Part shown: positions 8,671 through 17,262 of the stretch, piece by piece
How positions within the stretch are numbered: the stretch's first letter is position 1
How the letters are laid out: every line of letters starts with the position of its first letter
Source of the DNA: Marinomonas aquimarina
GTDB taxonomy: Bacteria > Pseudomonadota > Gammaproteobacteria > Pseudomonadales > Marinomonadaceae
NCBI RefSeq assembly: GCF_900089755.1
Contig: NZ_FLOC01000010.1
Location: 79,969 to 143,968, forward strand
Direction: 5' to 3'
Length of the DNA stretch: 64,000 nucleotides
Position numbers and translations under genes: made by a program
Notes under the pieces: model-generated
Told to the model about the DNA's origin: nothing
The model's database searches: none
The model's input: the letters and a program-made list of their open reading frames with translations, nothing else

Positions 8671-10119
8671 GTGAGTAACAGTGCGACCACCTCGTTTTTT
8701 TGGTACGACTTTGAAACCACGGGCGTAGACCCTGCTAAAGACAGACCAATGCAGTTTGCAGGCATTCGCACCGATTTAGATTTTCAGCCAATCGGTGAAC
8801 CGATTAATCTATATTGCAAATTAGCAGACGATGTTTTGCCTCATCCAGACGCTTGCCTGTTAACCGGTATTACACCGCAAGAAGCCATTCGAGAAGGGCT
8901 TTGCGAGGCGGAGTTTATGGCCGCCATTGAAAAAGAACTGGCCACTCCAGGTACTTGCTCCCTTGGCTACAACACCTTGCGTTTTGATGACGAAGTGGTC
9001 CGTCATGGTTTTTATCGCAACTTTATTGATGCTTATGCACGGGAATGGCAAAACGCTTGCTCGCGCTGGGACATCATTGATTTAGTGCGCATGACCTATG
9101 CCATGCGCCCAGAGGGCATTGAATGGCCGAAAAAAGAAGACGGTACACATTCGTTTAAGCTGGAAGACTTAACCAAGGCTAACGGCATTGCCCATGAGCA
9201 AGCCCACGATGCGCTCTCTGATGTCTATGGCACCATTGCGATTGCCAAATTGATCAAAGAAAAACAGCCTAAGCTGTTCGACTACTATTTTACCATGCGC
9301 GATAAAGGCTCGTTGCAACAGTTTGTTGATCCAGTGCGCATGAAGCCTTTCCTACATATCTCAGGCATGTTTGGCCAAGAGAAAAAATTTGCCGCCTTTG
9401 TCGCGCCTTTGGCACCGCACCCCACCAATAAAAATGGTGTGATCGTATTTGACTTGATGAGTGATGCTCAGCCATTACTGGATTTAAGTATCGAAGAGAT
9501 CCAGCGTCGTGTGTTTACCTCAAAAGAAGAGCTGGGCGATACCGAACGCTTGCCGTTAAAGGTTATTCACTTGAATAAATGCCCCGCCGTGGCGCCGGCC
9601 ACTTTTTTGAAGGACGAGTCAGTGGTCAGTCGTTTAGGGCTTGCTGGCGATATTTGCCGTAAAAACCTCGCTTTACTACGCCAAGCCCCTGGCCTTGCGG
9701 CGAAGCTGTCACAGGTTTTCATGCAAACATTTGAAAAAATCGATAAAGATCCAGATTTGATGCTCTACAGCGGTGGTTTCTTTTCCCGCGACGATAAGGC
9801 GCGTATGGAAGAAATTCGTAACACGCCAAGCGATATTCTGGGGGAATTAGAAATGACCTTTGATGATCGTCGTTTACCTGAAATGTTGACCCGTTATCTT
9901 GCCCGTAACTACCCTGAACAAATGGACAGTCAACAACGCGAAGAATGGGAAGAACATCGCCGCGTCAGATTGTTACAAGAAGATGGGGGTGGCAGCATCA
10001 CTATGCAAGAATTTGAAAAACGCATTATGGAGCTGGCAAACGACGACACTTTGTCAGATAGTAAACGCTTGATGTTACAAGACTTGGTGGATTACGCCCA
10101 AGGCATATATCCCTATTAA
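8671..10119 (+). CDS. sbcB: Exodeoxyribonuclease I
   Basis: This enzyme degrades single-stranded DNA 3' to 5' and takes part in recombination and mismatch repair. The 482 residues are close to E. coli ExoI (475). The N-terminal DEDDh exonuclease domain shows Asp13 and Glu15 in WYDFETTG, the central Asp in YNTLRFDDE, and the final HDALSDVYGT motif near residue 180. The SH3-like and helical C-terminal regions typical of ExoI follow (MLTRYLARNYPEQM). Translation starts at a GTG codon; the protein would otherwise lose the first exonuclease motif. Confidence 0.95.
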   Translation: MSNSATTSFFWYDFETTGVDPAKDRPMQFAGIRTDLDFQPIGEPINLYCKLADDVLPHPDACLLTGITPQEAIREGLCEAEFMAAIEKELATPGTCSLGYNTLRFDDEVVRHGFYRNFIDAYAREWQNACSRWDIIDLVRMTYAMRPEGIEWPKKEDGTHSFKLEDLTKANGIAHEQAHDALSDVYGTIAIAKLIKEKQPKLFDYYFTMRDKGSLQQFVDPVRMKPFLHISGMFGQEKKFAAFVAPLAPHPTNKNGVIVFDLMSDAQPLLDLSIEEIQRRVFTSKEELGDTERLPLKVIHLNKCPAVAPATFLKDESVVSRLGLAGDICRKNLALLRQAPGLAAKLSQVFMQTFEKIDKDPDLMLYSGGFFSRDDKARMEEIRNTPSDILGELEMTFDDRRLPEMLTRYLARNYPEQMDSQQREEWEEHRRVRLLQEDGGGSITMQEFEKRIMELANDDTLSDSKRLMLQDLVDYAQGIYPY

Positions 10120-10152
10120 GCCCAAGGAACTCAACAAAGGAGAGTAGGGTAA

Positions 10153-11178
10153 ATGAGTGATTCACGTGGTGCCACCCAGTGGCTAGTTGGTATTGCAGCG
10201 TTTATTTTAATCATCGCTGGCTTAAAGGAAGCATCGCAAATTGTTGTGCCCTTTATGCTATCCGTCTTTATCGCGATTATTTGCTCTCCTTTGCAAAACA
10301 CCTTACGTCAATACAAGGTGCCCACTTGGTTGTCGATTATATTAATTGTACTGCTCATTTTGGCATGCCTTGGTTCGGTAGGGCTGTTGGTGGCGGCATC
10401 ACTGGATAACTTTTCTCAACAATTACCGGCCTACCGCGAACGCTTTGGTATGGAAATGTCGGCCATTTTCCAGCAGCTGAATAATGTTGGTATCAACATT
10501 TCCTATCAGCAGATACGTGGTTATGTCGACCCGTCTTCGCTAATGAATCTGTTTACCAACACCTTAACCAGTTTGGGTAATGTGCTCACCAATGTATTCT
10601 TGGTGATCATGATCGTGGTGTTTATTCTGCTCGAAGCCGCCGAGATTCCAAAGAAGCTGAACTATGCCTTTGGTGACGCCTCACGTTCCATGGAAAAAAT
10701 GGATCGCTTTATCTCTACGGTCAATCAATACTTGATGATCAAAACCTTGATCAGTATTGGCACAGGTCTGTTAATTGGTTTGTGGGTATGGTTTCTAGGC
10801 GTGGACTTCCCCGTGCTATGGGGTGTTTGTGCCTTTTTGCTCAACTTTATTCCAAACATCGGCTCCATCATTGCCGCTATACCAACCATGTTTCTAGCGT
10901 TTGTTCAACTGGGCAGCTTCGATGCGGTATTAACGGGGGTTGGCTTTTTAGCCGTCAACTTGGTGATGGGTAACTTTATCGAGCCAAGGTTTATGGGCAA
11001 GGGCGTTGGCTTATCGCCACTGGTGGTGTTTTTATCCTTAATGCTTTGGGGCTGGGTATTTGGTCCCGTCGGTATGCTACTGTCGATTCCCCTGACGATT
11101 ATTTTAAAATTTGCCTTTGAAGCCAATCCAAAAATGAATTGGCTGGCAATTCTGCTAGACTCTAAAGCGCATCCTTAG
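10153..11178 (+). CDS. AI-2E family transporter (PerM/YdiK-like permease)
   Basis: The 341-residue protein has about eight hydrophobic helices arranged as in the AI-2E transporter family: a pair near 10-80, a long soluble loop around 85-145 (LPAYRERFGMEMS...), then a helix cluster with conserved LNFIPNIGSIIAAIP and the C-terminal PLVVFLSLMLWGWVFGPVGMLLSIPL segment. The family includes TqsA, an autoinducer-2 exporter, but most members have unknown substrates, some being Na+/H+ antiporters. Start at 10153 is supported by AAAGGAG about 11 bases upstream. It follows sbcB by 33 bases and may be cotranscribed. Confidence 0.85.
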   Translation: MSDSRGATQWLVGIAAFILIIAGLKEASQIVVPFMLSVFIAIICSPLQNTLRQYKVPTWLSIILIVLLILACLGSVGLLVAASLDNFSQQLPAYRERFGMEMSAIFQQLNNVGINISYQQIRGYVDPSSLMNLFTNTLTSLGNVLTNVFLVIMIVVFILLEAAEIPKKLNYAFGDASRSMEKMDRFISTVNQYLMIKTLISIGTGLLIGLWVWFLGVDFPVLWGVCAFLLNFIPNIGSIIAAIPTMFLAFVQLGSFDAVLTGVGFLAVNLVMGNFIEPRFMGKGVGLSPLVVFLSLMLWGWVFGPVGMLLSIPLTIILKFAFEANPKMNWLAILLDSKAHP

Positions 11179-11189
11179 AATTATCAGGT

Positions 11190-11262
11190 TTGGTCGTAGG
11201 AGCGAGTTGTATCTCGCGATAAAAGCATTTGCTTCCCCGAACGGAGTCGGGTCGTACGAGCA
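11190..11262. repeat. Double-hairpin repeat cluster C
   Basis: One second-type hairpin, GCGAG-TTGTAT-CTCGC, is followed by one first-type hairpin, CCCCGAACGGAGTCGGG, and TCGTACGA. The second hairpin differs from the usual GCGGG/CCCGC by matched changes in both arms. It lies between the AI-2E gene and deaD. Confidence 0.85.
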
Positions 11263-11412
11263 CCAAGGTAATAGTACAAATACAATTAAGTTGACTTGTG
11301 CTTTTTGAGAATAATTCTAGCCTTTTGCTTGTTTTTGCATTAGAATGCGCGATTGATTTTTTTGGTGCGGATCCACGCACGTCTCTTATCCTACTTAAAG
11401 GTTACCATCTAC

Positions 11413-13284
11413 ATGTCTGACGCTGATATTCAGCCTACTTTTGATTCTCTGGGTCTGGCCGCCCCAATTCTAAAAGCGGTAAGTGAACTAGGTTACGAAC
11501 AACCCTCTGCCATCCAGGCGCAAAGTATTCCATTTTTGTTAGAAGGGCACGACCTTCTAGGTCAAGCGCAGACAGGTACGGGTAAGACGGCGGCATTCGC
11601 TCTGCCATTGCTATCTCGCATTGATGTAGCAAATAAAGCACCACAATTATTGGTGTTGGCGCCAACACGTGAGTTGGCCATTCAGGTTTCTGAAGCATTC
11701 CAGAGCTACGCTCGTTACATTCCAGATTTCCACGTACTACCTATTTACGGTGGTATGTCTTACGACTCTCAGCTTCGCCAACTTAAACGTGGCGCGCAAG
11801 TTGTGGTAGGTACGCCTGGTCGTGTTATGGACCACATTCGTCGTAAAACGCTGCAACTAGACGGCCTTCAGTCTCTAGTACTAGACGAAGCAGATGAAAT
11901 GCTACGTATGGGCTTCATCGACGATGTTGAGTGGATTCTTGAGCACACACCTAAGTCACGTCAAATCGCATTGTTCTCGGCAACCATGCCAGCTGTGATC
12001 CGTAAAGTAGCGCAACAACATCTTAACGAGCCTAAAGAAGTTAAGATCCAAACGAAAACCTCTACTGCGACAACGATCACACAAAAATACTGGCAAGTAA
12101 GTGGTCTTCATAAGCTAGATGCGTTGACACGTATCCTAGAAATGAACGAACACGACGGTATGATCATCTTCGTACGTACGAAGGCGGCGACGGTAGAGCT
12201 TGCTGAGAAATTGACCGCTCGTGGTCATGCTTGTGAAGCCCTAAACGGTGACATTAGCCAGAACCTACGTGAGCGTACCGTTGAACGCATCAAGAAAGGT
12301 CAAATTGACATTCTTGTGGCGACCGACGTTGTGGCCCGTGGCCTAGACGTTGATCGTGTAAGCCACGTTGTTAACTACGACATTCCTTACGACACAGAGT
12401 CTTACGTACACCGTATCGGTCGTACTGGCCGTGCTGGTCGTTCTGGTACGGCGATCCTATTCGTGGGTCACCGTGAGCGTCGCATGCTGCAACAAATCGA
12501 ACGCGCAACACGTCAAACGATCGAACGTATGCAGTTACCTACGGCTGCAGACATCAATGAACAGCGTGTCGCTCGTTTCAAACAGCGCATTACTGACACG
12601 ATTGATAACCAAGATCTAGATTTCTTCATGGAATTGATCGAAAGCTACCAGAAAGACAACGAAGTTGATCCAACTAAAGTTGCTGCTGCACTGGCTTACA
12701 TGGCACAAGGTAAGACTCCATTACTTCTAAAAGAAATGGAAATCAAACCACGTGATCGCGATCGCAGTGACCGTCCAGATCGTGGTGAGCGCAGCGAACG
12801 TGGTGATCGTGATCGTGGCCCACGTAAACCTCGCAACATCACCAAAGAAGCGATGCCACTAAAAGATAACCCATCTATCGAGATGAAGCGTTACCTTCTA
12901 AAAGTGGGCTACCGTGACGGCGTTAAGCCAGGTAACATCGTAGGTGCGATTGCCAATGAAGCAGATCTAGATAGCCGTATGATCGGTCACATCGAAATCT
13001 TTGAAGATTTTGCAACGGTTGACTTGCCTGCTGACATGAACAAACAAGCAGTTAGCAAACTGGCAAAAACTCGCATTTGTGGTCAGCGTTGTGATATCAC
13101 GAATCTTGAAGATGCAGATGACAAGATCTTCGAGCGTGAGCGCCCAGCAGGCGGCAATCGTCGTCGTCAAGGCAATGACCGTAATGATCGCGGCGGTGAA
13201 CGTCGCCCACGTAGCTTTAATAAAGATCGTGGAGACCGAGGCGATCGTGGTGATCGCAAACCGCGTCCTCGTAACAAAGACTAA
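11413..13284 (+). CDS. deaD: ATP-dependent RNA helicase DeaD/CsdA
   Basis: A DEAD-box RNA helicase that unwinds structured RNA in 50S ribosome assembly and cold adaptation. The 623-residue length fits DeaD. Motifs: Q motif with FDSLGL/Q35; Walker A AQTGTGKT at 52-59; [25 protein letters not shown]; and [10 protein letters not shown]. After the helicase core comes a charged Arg/Asp/Gly-rich linker (about 455-480), a DbpA-like RNA-binding domain (about 490-565), and an RGG-like basic tail. I start at ATG 11413, where the family's N-terminus begins and an AAAGG box lies upstream; an in-frame extension to 11353 lacks support. Codon use is strongly biased, as expected for high expression. A terminator follows. 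Confidence 0.95.
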   Translation: MSDADIQPTFDSLGLAAPILKAVSELGYEQPSAIQAQSIPFLLEGHDLLGQAQTGTGKTAAFALPLLSRIDVANKAPQLLVLAPTRELAIQVSEAFQSYARYIPDFHVLPIYGGMSYDSQLRQLKRGAQVVVGTPGRVMDHIRRKTLQLDGLQSLVLDEADEMLRMGFIDDVEWILEHTPKSRQIALFSATMPAVIRKVAQQHLNEPKEVKIQTKTSTATTITQKYWQVSGLHKLDALTRILEMNEHDGMIIFVRTKAATVELAEKLTARGHACEALNGDISQNLRERTVERIKKGQIDILVATDVVARGLDVDRVSHVVNYDIPYDTESYVHRIGRTGRAGRSGTAILFVGHRERRMLQQIERATRQTIERMQLPTAADINEQRVARFKQRITDTIDNQDLDFFMELIESYQKDNEVDPTKVAAALAYMAQGKTPLLLKEMEIKPRDRDRSDRPDRGERSERGDRDRGPRKPRNITKEAMPLKDNPSIEMKRYLLKVGYRDGVKPGNIVGAIANEADLDSRMIGHIEIFEDFATVDLPADMNKQAVSKLAKTRICGQRCDITNLEDADDKIFERERPAGGNRRRQGNDRNDRGGERRPRSFNKDRGDRGDRGDRKPRPRNKD

Positions 13285-13292
13285 GTTCTTTC

Positions 13293-13319
13293 AAAAAGCC
13301 GAGCATTGCTCGGCTTTTT
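13293..13319 (+). terminator. Terminator of deaD
   Basis: AAAAAGCCGAGC-ATT-GCTCGGCTTTTT, a perfect 12-bp stem with a T-run, starts 9 bases after the deaD stop. Confidence 0.92.
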
Positions 13320-13340
13320 ATTGAAAAAAATTTATCTACA

Positions 13341-13534
13341 CCCGATTCTATCGGGGAAGCTGAATTTGAATCGCGGGATACAACCCGCTCGTACGACCCG
13401 ACTCCGTTCGGGGAAGCTAGGGCTAGATTGAGATCGCGGGATGCAACCCGCTCGTACGACCCGACTCCGTTCGGGGAAGCAAGATTTACAATCGCCATCA
13501 GGAGATGGCTCGTACGACCCGATTCCATCGGGGA
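13341..13534. repeat. Double-hairpin repeat cluster D
   Basis: Four first-type hairpins (CCCGATTCTATCGGGG, CCCGACTCCGTTCGGGG twice, CCCGATTCCATCGGGG) alternate with three second-type hairpins: GCGGG/CCCGC twice and GCCATC-AGGA-GATGGC once. TCGTACGA links each pair. The cluster sits between the deaD terminator and the pyrC start. Confidence 0.92.
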
Positions 13535-13577
13535 TATAGGTTTAACTGAAACACTATTTTTAAAAGCAGGATTAGAG

Positions 13578-14612
13578 ATGGATCAGATTACTATTATTCG
13601 TCCAGATGATTGGCACTTACACTTCCGTGATGGCGACATGTTGCAGGAAACCGTACCTGCGACCGCTCGTTGTTTCGCCCGCGCGATCGTTATGCCAAAC
13701 CTAGTGCCACCTGTGATAAATGCTGAATTGGCGGTCGACTACCGTCGTCGTATCGAGGCAGCGATCCCTGCAGGCTCAAACTTCACGCCGTTGATGACCA
13801 TTTACCTTACAGATAAAACATCTGTTGAAGATATTCGCGCTGCAAAAGCGGCGGGGGTGGTTGCCGCGAAAATGTACCCAGCCGGCGCGACCACAAACTC
13901 GGATTCTGGCGTGAGCTCGTTGGATAGCCTATACCCTGTGTTTGAAACGCTGGCGGATGAAGGCATGCTGCTGCTAGTACATGGGGAAGTGACGCAAAAG
14001 CACATCGATATTTTCGATCGCGAAAAAGAATTCATCGATCAACACCTTGTTAAAATCGTCAACAAGATCCCACATCTTAAAGTCGTATTCGAACACATCA
14101 CAACTAAAGATGCGGCGGACTTCGTGATGTCAGCACGTGAAGGTGTCGCAGCGACCATCACACCGCAACACTTGATGTTGAACCGTAACGACATGTTAGA
14201 TGGCGGTATTCGTCCTCATAACTACTGTCTACCCGTTTTGAAGCGTTCTACGCATCAGGAAGCACTGCGTGAGGTAGTCAAGTCGGGCTCTTCTAAGTTC
14301 TTCTTAGGTACTGATTCTGCACCGCATGCCCAGCACCGTAAGGAATCAAGCTGTGGTTGTGCGGGTTGCTATAGCGCTTGGTCTGCCATCGAGCTGTACA
14401 CACAAGTGTTCGACGAGCTAGACGCATTAGATAAGCTCGAAGGCTTCGCAAGTTTACACGGTGCTGATTTCTACGGCTTACCGCGCAATACCGATACCAT
14501 TACCTTGGTACGTGACGAGTGGGTATTGCCTGAATCGATTATGCTACCAAGTGGTGAACCCATCGTACCTTTCTACGCAGGCAAACAAGTAAGCTGGAAA
14601 TTGAAAGCCTAA
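13578..14612 (+). CDS. pyrC: Dihydroorotase
   Basis: The enzyme closes carbamoyl-aspartate to dihydroorotate in pyrimidine synthesis. The 344-residue length matches the class II PyrC of gammaproteobacteria. The binuclear zinc site is visible: His13 and His15 in [10 protein letters not shown], Lys98 (carboxylated) in [10 protein letters not shown], His in LLLVHGEV, His in VVFEHITT, and Asp in the LGTDSAPH loop. I chose ATG 13578, with AGGA about 7 bases upstream. The in-frame extension to 13428 would translate the hairpin repeats and is not credible. A terminator follows at 14637. Confidence 0.96.
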   Translation: MDQITIIRPDDWHLHFRDGDMLQETVPATARCFARAIVMPNLVPPVINAELAVDYRRRIEAAIPAGSNFTPLMTIYLTDKTSVEDIRAAKAAGVVAAKMYPAGATTNSDSGVSSLDSLYPVFETLADEGMLLLVHGEVTQKHIDIFDREKEFIDQHLVKIVNKIPHLKVVFEHITTKDAADFVMSAREGVAATITPQHLMLNRNDMLDGGIRPHNYCLPVLKRSTHQEALREVVKSGSSKFFLGTDSAPHAQHRKESSCGCAGCYSAWSAIELYTQVFDELDALDKLEGFASLHGADFYGLPRNTDTITLVRDEWVLPESIMLPSGEPIVPFYAGKQVSWKLKA

Positions 14613-14636
14613 GCTTGTAACGGAAAAAGCGTCACT

Positions 14637-14662
14637 AAACAGGAGGCATTTGCCTCCTGTTT
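14637..14662 (+). terminator. Terminator of pyrC
   Basis: AAACAGGAGGCA-TT-TGCCTCCTGTTT, followed by T, gives a 12-bp perfect stem 25 bases after the pyrC stop. Confidence 0.9.
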
Positions 14663-14720
14663 TGGTTGTAAAGAACTGATCTAGATTAAGTCAGCGCAAT
14701 AAATGACAATATTTGATCTA

Positions 14721-14749
14721 TTCCATACATTATGGAAAAAGCATATAAG
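14721..14749 (+). promoter_or_regulatory. Candidate promoter/operator of the DUF411 gene
   Basis: TTCCATA-CAT-TATGGAA (14721-14737) is a perfect 7+3+7 dyad. Its left arm can serve as -35 (TTCCAT), 17 bases before TATAAG (14744-14749). The position, about 115 bases before the gene, fits a regulated promoter; the regulator is unknown. Confidence 0.4.
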
Positions 14750-14864
14750 CAGGTCAGTTCATAGAGTAAAAAGCACACATCTTGGTATGATTAGCAGCAT
14801 TTATCAGAATTGAAAACGTTAAGCATGGAGCATTAACGTCATTTAGCTTTATCGGAGTTCTGCT

Positions 14865-15365
14865 ATGAACAAACTTTTTTCATCTATAATGGCCATCAGT
14901 CTCTTAACCGCAACAGCCATTCCTACCATTACTGAAGCCGCCAGTGAAACCAGTATTGTGCGCAAAGATAATGTAATTGAAGTGCATAAGAGTCCAACCT
15001 GTGGTTGTTGTAATGGTTGGCTAAAACATATGGAAGACAGTGGTTTTAACACACACATTAACCACCCGCAAAACCTCACTGCTTTGAAAAATGAAATGGG
15101 CGTACCAGCCAACGCACGTTCCTGTCACACCGCCATCTCGAAGCAAGGCTACATTTTTGAAGGCCACATTCCAGCCAAGCTGATTAAACAGTTTCTCGAT
15201 AATCCACCCGCAAACACCAAAGGTCTGGTGGTACCAGCGATGCCTGTCGGCTCTCCTGGCATGGAGTACAACAACCAATTTATGCCGTACTCAGTATTAT
15301 TGCTGAATGATGATGGTACTGTTTCGCCGTATGCTGAAATTAGCACCCAAGAAGAGCAATACTAG
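14865..15365 (+). CDS. DUF411 periplasmic metal-binding protein
   Basis: The 166-residue protein has an N-terminal signal peptide (MNKLFSSIMAISLLTATAIP..., cleavage near residues 25-26) and the DUF411 core: VHKSPTCGCCNGW, with a CxCC cluster, then RSCHTA with a further Cys-His pair, and EGHIPA/PAMPVGSPGME in the C-terminal half. DUF411 proteins are commonly found beside copper and silver resistance genes and are presumed to bind Cu(I) in the periplasm. That agrees with the copper ATPase operon 2 kb downstream, although the two are separate transcription units, with an opposite-strand transporter gene between them. Confidence 0.85.
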   Translation: MNKLFSSIMAISLLTATAIPTITEAASETSIVRKDNVIEVHKSPTCGCCNGWLKHMEDSGFNTHINHPQNLTALKNEMGVPANARSCHTAISKQGYIFEGHIPAKLIKQFLDNPPANTKGLVVPAMPVGSPGMEYNNQFMPYSVLLLNDDGTVSPYAEISTQEEQY

Positions 15366-15370
15366 TACTC

Positions 15371-15402
15371 AATAAGCCAGTGTGACGCAGGCTTATTTGT
15401 TT
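15371..15402 (+). terminator. Terminator of the DUF411 gene
   Basis: AATAAGCC and GGCTTATT pair around an 11-base loop and are followed by TGTTTT. The site begins 5 bases after the stop and reaches the 3' end of the convergent AEC gene. Confidence 0.7.
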
Positions 15403-16292
15403 TAAAGGGGCTGATACAACCACCAAACAGTACCAGCTACCGCCAATGATAGGGGCAATGACAGGGTAATCATCAACGCTATTTCATCTTTTGGACCATT
15501 GAACTTGGTGGCTAACATATAGCTTATCACCGCCACCGACATACTCATCAAGGCAATAATAGTGGCTTCTTGTATGGCACTGAAGCCAAACCAAGGCACG
15601 ATCATCAAGGCAACAGCAGCCCCCATTAGCGGACGAAGCAAAGCAAGTGAGCATGCTCGGTAGATTTTACTGCGTTCGCTAAAGTTTAGGTTCGCTAAGG
15701 ACTTACCCAGTAGCATCAACATAATCGGCAGGGTAATAGCGCTTAGCATGGTCAATGTGTTCAAAATCGGCTCAGGCATAGAGAGTTCGAACGCTAGAGC
15801 TAGAACCCCCAACAGCAAAGCCGCCACAGGTCCATTCTGCAACAATTGCTTTGGATGGTAACTGCCAGACATAAAGCCCACCCCTAGGGTGAAGTGGCTG
15901 ACTTGCACCACCGAGCTGACGACCACAGCCACCGCTAATCCTTCTGGCCCAAACAGGGCATAGGCCACAGGGATCCCCAAGTTCCCCGTATTCGGGTTTA
16001 CCAATGGCGGTAAATAGAAACGAGCATCTAAGCGACACAGTTTAAGCAAAGAAAACGCCAGCAATGCCATCACGACTAAACAGATGATGGTGGCTGCTAC
16101 AATGGAGAGCATTCCAGCCAGATCCATTTCCATATTAAGCACAGCAGAAAGCAGTAAGGCAGGTAGCCCTACATTGGACACCAAAGAACCCAGCTGTGGA
16201 TTGTCAAGGTAAGCGGTTTTCTTAGTGAGAAAAATACCTAAACCTGCCAAGAGAATAATCGGCGTTAGCGCCGTTATGAATGCAGAAACCAT
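15402..16292 (-). CDS. AEC family (auxin efflux carrier-like) transporter
   Basis: The 296-residue protein consists of about ten hydrophobic helices in two halves, as in the AEC/bile-acid-type permeases. Conserved family features are visible: LPALLLSAVLNM in helix 2, the LVNPNTGNLGIPVAYALFG stretch (asparagine- and glycine-rich, typical of AEC proteins), and the LRPLMGAAVAL segment in the second half. Bacterial members export or import small organic acids such as malate or malonate; the substrate here is unknown. It is convergent with the DUF411 gene. Its upstream side faces repeat cluster E. Confidence 0.85.
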   Translation of the reverse strand: MVSAFITALTPIILLAGLGIFLTKKTAYLDNPQLGSLVSNVGLPALLLSAVLNMEMDLAGMLSIVAATIICLVVMALLAFSLLKLCRLDARFYLPPLVNPNTGNLGIPVAYALFGPEGLAVAVVVSSVVQVSHFTLGVGFMSGSYHPKQLLQNGPVAALLLGVLALAFELSMPEPILNTLTMLSAITLPIMLMLLGKSLANLNFSERSKIYRACSLALLRPLMGAAVALMIVPWFGFSAIQEATIIALMSMSVAVISYMLATKFNGPKDEIALMITLSLPLSLAVAGTVWWLYQPL

Positions 16293-16318
16293 AACACTCC
16301 TTGATAATTTATAATTTT

Positions 16319-16684
16319 ATCGTGAGATACGAGCTCCGCTCGTACGCCCCGACCCCTTTCGGAGAAGCAGTTTTCAATCGCGGGATAGAACCCGCTCGTA
16401 CGACCCAGCTCCGTCCGGGGAAGCAGTTTTCAATCGCGGGATACAACCCGCTCGTACGACCCGGCTCCGTCCGGGGAAGCGATTATTAAATCGCGGGATA
16501 CAACCCGCTCGTACGCCCCGACTCCGTCCGAGGAAGCAGTTTTCAATCGCGGGGTATAACACGCTCGTACGACCCAGCTCCGTCCGGGGAAGCAATGCTT
16601 CAATCGCGGGATACAACCCGCTCGTACGACCCGGCTCCGTCCGGGGAAGCGATTATTAAATCGCGGGGTAGAACCCGCTCGTAC
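16319..16684. repeat. Double-hairpin repeat cluster E (largest)
   Basis: Six first-type hairpins and seven second-type hairpins alternate with a period of about 55-60 bases, joined by CTCGTACGA. Variants include CCCAGCTCCGTCCGGGG, CCCGGCTCCGTCCGGGG and CCCGACTCCGTCCGAGG. A two-unit block at 16403-16499 recurs at 16572-16668, offset about 169-170 bases, which points to recent tandem duplication. Confidence 0.93.
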
Positions 16685-16768
16685 AAGAACAGTCTTTCGC
16701 TGAAATGAATTGTATTCTCAATAACAGGGCATGTCTTGCAACGGGCAGACTAAAATCAAGAAATGCAT

Positions 16769-16800
16769 TTGACCTTTGTGTTACACATAGGTTTTAAACT
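16769..16800 (+). promoter_or_regulatory. MerR-type promoter and operator of the copper operon
   Basis: -35 TTGACC (16769-16774) and -10 TAAACT (16795-16800) are 20 bases apart, the long spacer typical of MerR-activated promoters. The spacer holds a dyad with arms ACCTTTGTG and CACATAGGT around TTA (16772-16792), matching 8 of 9 positions. It drives the regulator's own operon. Confidence 0.85.
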
Positions 16801-16830
16801 ATGGCTATGATCCAATGAAAAGAGGCCAAT

Positions 16831-17262
16831 ATGAAAGTAAGTGAACTTGCTAAAAAAGCCCAAGTAACACCAGAGACGGTACGCCATTATACCCGCGAAG
16901 GGCTCATTAAGGCACAGCGTAACCCGAACAATGGCTACCAAGAATACAACCATGAAGCCCTTAAAAAGCTGCAATTTATTCAGCAAGCACGAGAGCTGGG
17001 GTTTAGTTTAAAACAAATCAGCGACATCTTTGCACAATCCGATTTAGGGGACTCTCCATGTCCTATGGTACGAGACTTACTACGCCAGAAGGTACCAGAA
17101 ACAAAACGCCAGATTGCGCAGTTACAAGCGCACTTGCACAAAATGGAAGCAGCACTGGCAGCTTGGGAAGAAATGGAAGACGGTGTTCCTAATGGGCATT
17201 CCATTTGTTGCCTTATCGAAGATTGGCAAGAAGCAGCCTGTTGCGAAGGAGATCACCAATGA
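16831..17262 (+). CDS. MerR family metal-responsive regulator
   Basis: The 143-residue protein has the MerR winged helix-turn-helix at the N-terminus (MKVSELAKKAQVTPETVRHYTREGL), the linker ARELGFSLKQISDIF, a Cys in the effector loop (SPCPMVRDLL), a long dimerisation helix, and a Cys-rich tail with ICC and ACC pairs. Such proteins untwist a long-spacer promoter when metal binds. Such an operator stands 31 bases upstream, so the gene is probably autoregulated. The operon content makes Cu(I) the likely inducer, but the double-Cys tail also resembles Zn/Cd sensors. Its stop overlaps the copA start (ATGA). Confidence 0.88.
   Translation: MKVSELAKKAQVTPETVRHYTREGLIKAQRNPNNGYQEYNHEALKKLQFIQQARELGFSLKQISDIFAQSDLGDSPCPMVRDLLRQKVPETKRQIAQLQAHLHKMEAALAAWEEMEDGVPNGHSICCLIEDWQEAACCEGDHQ

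Noticed and set aside
11413..11700. Minus-strand 87-codon ORF over the deaD start
   Set aside because: Shadow of a clearly conserved helicase gene.
13428..13577. N-terminal extension of PyrC by 50 residues
   Set aside because: It would translate repeat cluster D; the family start and ribosome binding site are at 13578.
16301..16616. ORFs of 62 and 80 codons in cluster E
   Set aside because: Products of repeat sequence (SYAPTPFGE-like and RAGCIPR-like repeats), not independent genes.
16319..16684. CRISPR-like array of regular repeats in cluster E
   Set aside because: The sequence between repeats is itself repeated and paired, there are no unique spacers, and no cas gene lies nearby.
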